Both the position numbers and the translations under genes were made by a program. Of a stretch of DNA of 64,000 bases, positions 56,101-64,000 are shown piece by piece (the first letter of the stretch is position 1; every line of letters starts with the position of its first letter). The notes below the pieces were generated by a model that saw nothing but the letters and a program-made list of their open reading frames with translations, ran no database searches and had not been told where the DNA came from. This DNA comes from Edaphochlamys debaryana (taxonomy: Eukaryota > Chlorophyta > Chlorophyceae > Chlamydomonadales), in the NCBI GenBank assembly GCA_016858145.1, contig JAEHOE010000001.1, positions 1,116,001 to 1,180,000 on the forward strand, given 5' to 3'.

Positions 56101-57002
56101 TTGAAGAGGGCGGCGGGCACAGCAAAGTCCGCCTCAGCAGAGCGGGTTTCGCAGCTGGCCTGGGTCGACTCCTGGGACAGCAGGCGGTTCGAGGTGGGGC
56201 AGGCGTCCGGCAGGAAGCGGCTGGTGCTGGCAACGATGTTGCCTGCCGTGTCCTTTTGCGGGGAGCTGGCAAAGTAAAGGCCGGAAGAGTTGAAGAGCCG
56301 GACGCTGACATGGAGCATTTCCTCCTACACAAAGGGACCACACGGGAGAGGGGGCGGGCGTGTGAATGTGGTTTGCTGGGCCTGGTTTTAGTGCCAAGAT
56401 GCCTGCCCAGAAAGCCAACACAGTGCCACACTCCAAACACGCTCGACTTCCGTGAGCCGCGGCAGTAGTGCCCTGGCCGAGCGCCGCGTCCGCGTGACCC
56501 CTCAGACTTCGACATGCGGCATGCATGCACATGCCGGGCTTCACATGCCGACTTTTGGTCACCAGCCCAGCCTGCTTACGTTATTCGAGGTAGTCGTGCC
56601 ACTCGACCTCACGAGGATGTACCCCAGAACCGTGCCGGCGACCCCGATGATGGGGCTGTATTCGTCTGGCATGCGGCATGTGCACACGCAACGATCAGTT
56701 CAGGCCGGGGTTGAAGGGGGAGGTATGGGGAGCCCAGCAGTCCAAATCTTACCAGCATTGAACGTGACACACGGAGACTCGTCGTTACCCAGCGGCACCG
56801 TCTCTGAGGCAGGGGGTGAGTTCCGGGTCCTGAGCTGTGTATGACCATCAAGGGGCAGCCGCTCCCGCCCCGCCTTACCTCCATCCTGCGTCAGACGCCG
56901 TTGGGAGCCCACTGCTCTCGCGTTCGTCGTCCAGGCGCAGGCCGTCAGCGCAATGATGAGCACACCGAGCTCAAGGAAGCGCGCTGTACGTAACTCCGCC
57001 AT
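53177..57002 (-). CDS. membrane protein C: single-pass surface protein of the A/B/C family (905 aa)
   Basis: Seven exons (minus, high to low): 57002-56879, 56803-56753, 56665-56580, 56324-56068, 55909-55870, 55517-55206, 55024-53177; total 2718 nt, in frame. Signal peptide MAELRTARFLELGVLIIALT. The ectodomain carries NDESPCVTFNAG, GTVLGYILVRSSG, a strand-rich part with ALFNCS and VRVYVAPM, and the Cys block CSYSTVMGACKPSTCPGG. The membrane helix is at about 259-282 (GACVGALLVAVAVAVVMMV), followed by TKRRRREQ. The cytosolic tail of ~615 residues is Ser/Pro/Gly-rich, with an acidic start (EFSEDEFELYTNEDFDAD) and many SP sites. No catalytic domain is seen. Its ectodomain and juxtamembrane VPAVVG stretch align with genes A and B, while the tails share composition but little sequence. 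Confidence 0.86.
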
Positions 57003-58098
57003 AAGGCAGCTGAGCGTTCTCTTCAGGAGCAGGCCCCCCAGGCTTGCCCCACGGGCTCAGACGGTGCCCACTGCGGCGGAATGTGAGAGTCGCAGACTCG
57101 CGGTTTCTGGTCTTTCTACCTTTGAGCGGCCGGACAAATCAGTATGGCGCAGGTGCAATGTCGCGTTGGTAGGAGTTCGACACAGCAAGCTTTGTTATGC
57201 GTCTGAAATGGTCCGAGCAGGCTCGTTTTTCAGCCCACGGGCCCTACCAACCCACTTTACGACTGGGTGGCCTATCTATGTCACTGTTGCTGGGCTCGCG
57301 TGAGGAAGAAATCTGTCTGCAAGCTGCCCTGATATGGGCGCAATCCGGGGGGTGGGCGAGCCCTCCCCTGTTTGCAGTTTGCACAAGTCACTTCTGGCTC
57401 TCTGCCAATGGCGTTTGCCCGCCGGGTGGGTGGGGGGCGGGCGCGACGTCCGGACAAAACCGGACGGGCGCGTGGCGCCAGGCGGAGGCCCCAAGCCCAC
57501 GCAACTGGCTCTGTAAACGCACTTCAATGTGTCGACGCGTGGGGGTTGGGGTTGGGGTTGGGGACCCGGGGCAGCTTTGGCAATTCGACGCCGGGGGCAG
57601 AATCGAGGCCGGGGTCGGAGGGGGCTGCCAGACATGGGACGGGACACCGGACACCTCGGCAGGCAAGGCCCAGAGCGGCGTTAATCGAGCAGACACCAGT
57701 GTCACACCACAGAACTTGGACACTGTTCTTTACTGCGCTTCCCCGAGCCAACCCCGCAACAGAATGCTCGCGAGGGGCTGGGCTGCCCCTCACCTCGCTG
57801 TGTGTGCCACAGAACATTGAGGTTAGACACAGAGGATTCAATTCAATAAGTGTAGGTGAGGAACGGTCAATTTTCGCTCGGTCGCGCTGACGCAGAATTT
57901 GCCGCCCGCGCGTCAACCCGCGCGGGCGTGGGCTAACCTCGCTTCCAGGTTTGGCGCTCCGTCGCGCTGCGCTGGAGCGACAGAAGCTATCCTGGCAAAA
58001 GGGCACCCGTGCAGGCGGCAGCAGCTGAGAGCTGACCGCCGTCCTCCCCCCCTCCACCTTGGGGCCTGCGACGCGTGCAGGGGCCGAGAGGTCTGGTG
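57003..58098. other. divergent promoter region between gene C and the 11-mer-repeat gene
   Basis: Gene C starts leftward at 57002 and the next gene starts rightward at 58099, so 1.1 kb must contain both promoters. It contains a G-rich TTGGGG repeat. Open frames here do not splice into either gene. No TATA box was evident. Confidence 0.55.
57541..57563 (+). repeat. G-tract with three TTGGGG units (potential G-quadruplex)
   Basis: Five G are followed by three TTGGGG units, giving four G-runs separated by TT. The sequence fits the usual G-quadruplex rule and resembles a ciliate-type telomere unit, though Chlamydomonas telomeres use a different repeat. It lies in a spacer between two divergent genes. 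Confidence 0.8.
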
Positions 58099-61000
58099 AT
58101 GAGTGACTACAGGTAGGCAGTGATGTTGGGTCGGCAGGGTGGCCCTTGCCTCACATCAAGTGGCCGCACTTGCTCCCTCCACCCGGGGCTGGCAGGGGGG
58201 AGAGGCTTGCCCTACCCAACGCGTAGCTACAACTGACCCCTCAACCCGGCCCTTTTCTACAGCGTGATAGACCCAAGTAGCGGGGGCGGCAGCGATGAGC
58301 TTGAGGAGTCGGAGGGTCGCTCCTCTCCCTTTGTCTTACTACGCAAGGTACTGATGCTTTCTCGCGGGCCAGGGGTGTGCACCCTCGAGGCAGAGGCATG
58401 ATGCCAACATAGACGTGGTCTGGAAGGGTGACAACCCGACTGCCACCGACGCTGCAGGGCAATGCAGGAGGCGGCCTCGGGCGGCGCAGCCCCCTGGGCG
58501 CCCACGATGACGAGGCGGACGCCCACGGCCGGGCCTCGGGCGCCTTTGACGGAGAGACTGAGCGGGCAGACAGAATACTCCACAGCGTCCCGCTGTCCCC
58601 AACCAACTGGCCAGGTGCGACGGCGTGCGGGGCACTCTGCAACCTTCCACCTCACCTGCACCTCTTTTGCCAAGCCCAGACTCACTCTGTGCAATACCCA
58701 CTCTTGTACCCTCCTCACCTCCCACTGCTGCCTGCACTCCGTACATGCAGACCCGCGCTTCGCGGGCTCCAGCGGCGTCCCGGTTGCCCCTGTGGACGTG
58801 AACCAGTGGGCGCGCGGCAGCAGCGGTGGGGGCGCCCCCGCGGCCACCTTCGCTGCCTCCGGTCTGCTGCAGCCGGGCGCAGGGTCCCTGGGAGCCGACC
58901 CCTTCGGCGCGGCGGGGCTCCTGCCGGAGGAGGACCTTCCTCTGGATGAGGAGGACGAGGGGCCCGACGCCGGGCTGATGGGCTTCCTGTCGGCGCTGGA
59001 CGACTCCACCCTCCGCAACATCCCCCCGGCGCTCCTGCAGCGGCTGCAGCAGCTGGAGGAGGAGCGGGACGAGCTGGCGGGACGGCTGCTGGCGTCGGGT
59101 GGGGCCGCGAGGGGAGGCGCGGGCTGGGGTCGAGCGGTGTGTCGTGGGCTGGGCCGCGAGGGAGGGTAGCAAACCGGGAGCGCTCGTGTGAGCCCGTGAG
59201 TGGCGGCGGAGCTCGTAGGCACAGGGGCAGCCCATCGAGGGGCCTCGTTGCGCCGTGCTGCACAGCAAGCCCACCCCAAGCCGCGCCCTCCCGTGTGTAC
59301 AGACGCGGAGCTGTCCCACTTACGCCAGAACTACTCGCAGCTCACCACCCAGCACGCCAGCAACCAGAGCTGGCTGAACCAGCTCCTGGCACAGCAGATG
59401 GAGACCCTGGAGCGCCGCCAGCGCCGCCAGCGCCGGCTGGCCTCGGGCGCTGGCGGCAGCGCCGCCGTGTCGCAGCGCCACCTGCGCAGCGGCGTGCTGG
59501 GCGAGGAGCTGACGGGCGACCTGGACTTCACGGAGGAGCTGGACTTTGTGGACGGCATCGCCAGCGGCGCCAGCGCCCGCAGCGTGGCGCGCGTGTCCCG
59601 GGCGCACCCGCACGTGGCGGTGGCCGGGGCTGCGCTGGGGCCAGGCCAGGCGGCGCAGGGCCTGGCGCCCGCTGCAGCGGCAGCAGCGGCAGCGGCGGTG
59701 GCGCCCGCGCAGCCGGCAGTGGAGGTGGTGGTGGAGGCGGACGGGAGCGGGGGCGGGGCGGCAGGGACAGGAGCAGCATCGCAGGAGCTGGGGGCCAGGT
59801 CCGTGGGCACGCCCTCGCAGCCCGCGGCCGGGGCTTCGGCGCAGCAGGCGGAGGACGTGGAGGCAGAGCCCGAGCCCGCCGCTGTGAGGCCCGAGCGAGG
59901 GGAGCAGCAGGCTGTTGAGGCTTCTCCTCAGCAGCAAGAGGCCGGGCCTGACCGGGGCGGGCCGGCACCCGGGCCAGCGGAGGAGGGATCCGCGATCTCT
60001 TCATCCCCACAGCCGGCAGCTCCAGAGCCCGAACCTCAGAGGTCGGACACGGAACCCGCTGAGTCGCAGCCGGCAGTCCCAGAACCGCAGCCCCAGGCGT
60101 CGGAGCCGGAGCAACCAGCGACGGCGTCCTCCCCTCACGAGCCACCCGATGAGGCGGAGGGGCGGTGCCCATCACCACCTGAGGCAGACTCGGAGTCTGA
60201 AGCGGCCGATGCAGGCCCTTCGGCATCACGCCAGGCTGCGGAGGCCACAACCGGTACAACCGCGAAGGCTGAGGACTATCCCGCCACAGAGCCGCGGTCC
60301 CGAGCAAAGGCAGGGCCACCAGAGGCTGCGAGCAGCTCCTCTGCGGCCCGGAGCTCCAGAACCGCATCCGCCGCTCGGGCTGGGTCCGCAGCGCAGGGGT
60401 CCCGGCCGGGCGGTGGTGGCGGCGGCGGTTTTCCCATGGGGCTGCTGCTGGGCCTCCTGGTACTCGCACTGGCCGTGGGAGCGGGCTACCTGGGGATGGG
60501 CGGCAAGGCCGGCCAGGCCAGGCCGCCGAGGCTGCACCCCGATGTCTCTCGTGGCGCAGCGGAGGACGTGGGGCTTTCCAAGCCTCCGGGCTCGCAGCCA
60601 GTGCCTGAGCCGGTGCTGCAGGGAGCAGGTTGCGGGGAGGGCGCCGGTGAGGCAGGCTCATGCACATCGAATCAGGCCGCGGAAGCAGCATCTGGGGACG
60701 GAGCTGAACATGGGGACAATGCCTCTGTGACCAGCGCAACAGCAGTTGACGTGCCACAGCTTCCTGTTGCAGAGGCCGAACGTGAGGACACAGCATTAGA
60801 AGCCATGCAGGAGGTTTCGCCGGGCGGCGCCCAAGCCCATGGTGCTGAGGCGCCGGCGGCCGAGGAGGCTGCAGATGGTGCCGAGGACGCATCACCGACC
60901 GCAGCCGCCGCAGACGAGGCCCCTTCTGGGTCTCCCGAGGGGCCCCCTGCCCCAGCGGCTGAGGCCATTGTCCCCACGCCCGCTGAGCAGCCGCGCTCCG

Positions 61001-63781
61001 CTGAGGCCGCTGCGGGGCACGCCAGCACGGTCGAGGTCCCCACGGCTGCCGCTGCGGCCCAGCCCAGCGACTCCAGCGACGCACAGCCTGCAGGCGGGAT
61101 CGCTGCGGGGCAGTACTGGTGCAGCGCACCCGCAGAGGCAGAAACACCAGTAGAGGCGGCCAAGCCTCCCGCGGAGGATACTGCAGGTGCAGGCTGCGCG
61201 ACCGTTGCCCACCAGACCCGCGACGTGGACGGACGCACCGCAGTGGTGCCCTCCGAGGCCTGGGGCCTGCTGGTCGGCGGCCCGCCGCCGCTGCAGCAGC
61301 CTGAGTGCGCTGCCGTACACGAGCTCCTGGCGGCACTGTCGTACACCGACACGGGCAACGAAACGTCGCCCAAGCGGGACGGCCACAAGGGCCGCTCTGC
61401 GTCCAAGCGCACCTCCACGCGGTGCTCTGGCTCGGGCCCGGGCGAGGGAGCCGATGACCCCGAGTGCCTGGGCGCCGAAGCTGGCGGCGCTACGACGCCC
61501 TTCAAGCCCCGCAGCGTGTCTGTGCGGCGCGCCATGGACTCCCTCGAGAAGCGGTGGCGGCACCTGACGCACAGCATGCACTCGCTGGCGGGCCGGCTCA
61601 AGGAGGAGGAACGCAAGCGGAAGAGGTACAGGCAGCGTGACGATGACGAGGACGAGGACGACGATGAGGATGGGGATGACGGGGAGAAAGCGGCTGCTAC
61701 CAAGGTGCGGGCTGCTGAGACGGTGGGGCTGGGGTCTTGGCAGGGGCTTTGGGGGACGGGTGCCGCGGGTGGCGCGAGGACAAGTTCAGGCTGCTTGATG
61801 GCAGGCCGTCTTCACGGCGTCATCACGGCACCGCAGCGGCAGTCGGGCAACCCCCGCTGCACCGCAACACGATACACACCCGCCTTCTTGTTCCTCATCT
61901 CTGTCCCTGGGGCCTGCTGTCCCGTATCTTGCCCACCACCCCCGCAGGCCGTGGCCAAATGGGCGTTGGCCCAGTGGCTGCCCGCCATCCAGCCGCTGGT
62001 GCGCTCGGTGGCGGACGACGATGAGCTGCCAGAGTCCCTCAACTCGGCACACAAGGTATGTAGGGTTGGTGGGGCGGGAAGCGGGAGCGCGCGGAGGTGT
62101 GCAGGCCACGCAGCCTACACCTAAGGCAAGCATCCCACGTTTGAAACCTTGGCCACAACTGACCTGGGGGAGCGGCTCGGGGCCATGGACAAGCATGTGG
62201 CCTGTTTTGCTGCTTACGCTGCCCTCCCGCACCGCCCTTCGGGCCTCAGGTGTTGCTCCAGGCCGCGCGCGCGTGCAACGCCTCCGGCCACCTCGTGGCC
62301 AACCTGACCCAGCCCACGCTGGAGCAGCTGCAGCACGCGCTGTCCGACATGGCGGCCGTGGTGACGGTGCACGTGGATGGAGTGTACGACGGCGGCGCGG
62401 CGGCGGTGGAGGCTCGCCTGACGGACGCGGCGCACTGCCTGGCCTGGGTGGCGGACCGGGCCGAGGCCGAAGCGCAGAGGGCAGAGTGCCGGCAGCGCTG
62501 CACTCCAAGGTGGGCCGTGCGGAGACTGGGCCTAGGAGCTTAACCTGACCGCTCGAGAGGCGATTCGGTGATTGGACCTCCCTTCGAGGGTTGTCGCTGC
62601 GCACACTACCCACGCGAGCTTACCCTGATGCAACTGCCTGGGCGCACTCCCGTCGCACCGCCTTCACCCAAATCACGTTCCTACCCTCCTGTGTGCTCGC
62701 CTGCCTCGCAGGGCCCGGCTGGCCCTGGCTCTCCGCAGCCTGGGCGTGCCCAAAGACCTGATCGAGTCAGCGCTCAAGGCCAGCGCCGGCGCATCCTCCT
62801 CGGAGCTGTTCGACGCAGAGGCATGGCTGGCCAAGTCGCAGCACGTGCGCGAGTGGCTCAGCGCCGCCCTCGCCACCGACGGCCGCGCAGCCAAGGCCTG
62901 GCAGCCGCTACTCCAGGCCGTGGCCACCGCCGCCGCCTCCGCTGGCCGCGTGGCGGGGGTGGCAGCCGACACCGCCGGCCGAGTGGCGGGGGTGGCGGCG
63001 GCCGAGGCGGGGAAGGCGGCAGGCGCCGCGGCGCTTGAGGCCGGGCGCGTGGCGCGCGCCGCCGCGAGCGCCGCCATGGGCGCGGCCGGCAGCGGCGACT
63101 GGCGCAAGGTGCGTGCGGAAAATGGGCAAGGGCGTGGCCATGGCTGGGAGGACCGTATAATAAAACGTGCTTCTCTTGATAGTGCCCGCGACACAACCAA
63201 CCCCAAACGGTTGCCTCCGCTTCGCGCAGGTGCGTGACGATATGGTGGCAGCGGCCCGGCGGCTGTGGAGCGAGCAGAGCGAGGCCGGGGGCGCGGTGGA
63301 GCGGGGCAGGGCGGCGCTGGCGGCGCTGCCCGACTGGATGACGGAGGCGGCCATGGCGGCGGCCCGCAAGGCCTACCAGGTCCAGGGCGCTGCGCTGCGC
63401 TGTGACTGCGGCGCCGCTGGCGGAGGCGCCACCACCGCCAACGGCACCGTGGGCCCCGCCTGCGCGCGCAGCCTCGAGTCCCTGACTCGGGGCGCGGCGG
63501 CCGCGGCGGCAGACGCCCGGGTGGAGTCGGCGGAGCGGCGGAAGCGGGAGCGGGGTCACGACGGGGACTGCCAGCGGAGCAAGGACGGCAAGGGCGGGGA
63601 TTGCGAGGATGAGGCCGCGTCAGCAGAGCTGCCGCCGCTGAGGGGCCTGGCCGGCGCTGTGCGGCGCTTCGGGGCTGACGTGGCTAACCTGGCGGGCTCA
63701 GTGGCGGCGGTACGGCAGAGGTTGCATGAAGCGGCTGTGGGGCTGGTGGCGTACCGCCGGCGACAAACGGACGCTGCGTGA
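58099..63781 (+). CDS. membrane protein with coiled coil and 11-residue repeats, unknown function (1440 aa)
   Basis: Nine exons: 58099-58112, 58263-58347, 58458-58614, 58751-59098, 59303-61704, 61948-62055, 62250-62509, 62712-63108, 63230-63781; total 4323 nt, in frame. Exon 1 encodes only MSDY plus two bases. There is no signal peptide. A helical, probably coiled-coil part spans about 175-260 (LLQRLQQLEEERDELAGRLL, then LRQNYSQLTTQ and METLERRQRRQRRL). The large fifth exon is Glu/Pro/Ala-rich and disordered around one membrane helix at about 578-600 (FPMGLLLGLLVLALAVGAGY). An acidic run (DDDEDEDDDEDGDD) precedes a folded-looking, Ala-rich helical C-terminus. That part contains five 11-residue repeats at 1198-1252 and a few cysteines. 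I do not recognise the family. The splice model is firm except for the very short first exon. Confidence 0.8.
62929..63093 (+). repeat. five tandem 11-residue amphipathic repeats
   Basis: The 165 bp encode five 11-residue units: AAASAGRVAGV, AADTAGRVAGV, AAAEAGKAAGA, AALEAGRVARA and AASAAMGAAGS. An 11-residue period with small residues and spaced Arg/Lys/Glu is typical of helices that lie on membranes or lipid droplets, and of group 3 LEA proteins. Confidence 0.8.
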
Positions 63782-64000
63782 TCACGGACTTTGACCTGGC
63801 TAGGTACGGCTAAGCATGATAGAGCTGTTGGCATGTGCCGCATGAGGCTCAAGTGGGGTTGCGGAGGAGAAGAGGGAAGGTGGCACGCCAAGGGGCAACT
63901 GGGTCGAGGCGTGCCGAAGCCTGACGAAAGCATCAGTGACAAAACAGCTGGTGCCCTGGTGCCGGCTGCAAGATGTGTCTTGTTACTTGCTTCTTACGTA
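63782..64000. other. 3' flank of the 11-mer-repeat gene
   Basis: The 219 bp after the stop codon should be 3' UTR. No TGTAA signal is present before the window ends, and no other feature was seen. Confidence 0.6.

Noticed and set aside
59528..61336. 602-codon open frame on the minus strand
   Set aside because: Antisense shadow of the large fifth exon of the 11-mer-repeat gene, with Pro/Arg-rich nonsense composition.
1..64000. CRISPR arrays, operons, ribosome-binding sites, insertion sequences
   Set aside because: The sequence is eukaryotic nuclear DNA with spliced genes. No regularly spaced direct repeats with unique spacers, IS ends or transposase genes were seen.

Overview
The window is nuclear DNA of a chlorophyte green alga, most likely a volvocine or Chlamydomonas-like species. 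It is GC-rich, has many short GT-AG introns with C-rich acceptor tracts, and encodes secreted Ser-Pro-rich (SPEPPSP-type) proteins ending in a pherophorin-like domain. All gene models below were built by hand, choosing splice sites so that every exon junction stays in frame. No transcript evidence was available.

Layout. (1) 1-2147, +: 3' part of a leucine-rich-repeat-like gene that enters from the left. (2) 3560-10743, +: a 21-exon gene for a conserved type I membrane protein with an ER-retrieval-type tail. (3) 11982-16749, -: membrane protein A. (4) 20551-33329, +: a large modular extracellular matrix gene with seven PAN/Apple-like modules, a Ser-Pro rod and a pherophorin-like C-terminus. 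(5) 35545-40467, -: membrane protein B, a paralogue of A. (6) 41591-51873, -: a secreted metalloprotease with two complete M43 (pappalysin-type) catalytic domains in one chain. (7) 53177-57002, -: membrane protein C, the third paralogue. (8) 58099-63781, +: a membrane protein of unknown function with a coiled coil and a C-terminal 11-residue repeat. Spacers of 1.1-3.8 kb separate the genes and show no convincing extra gene.

Biology. About 45 kb in the middle holds three paralogous single-pass surface proteins (A, B, C), each with a compact Cys-containing ectodomain, one membrane helix and a 600-900 residue disordered tail. Interleaved with them are one matrix glycoprotein and one double-headed matrix protease. 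This looks like a locus for building, cutting and perhaps sensing the cell wall or extracellular matrix, but the functional link is inferred from neighbourhood and domain type only.

Most unusual points: seven candidate single-nucleotide exons in the PAN modules; the double M43 protease, with signs of gene conversion between its halves; the A/B/C family, which I do not recognise; and conserved intronic reading frames that would give hydrophobic tails in two PAN modules.
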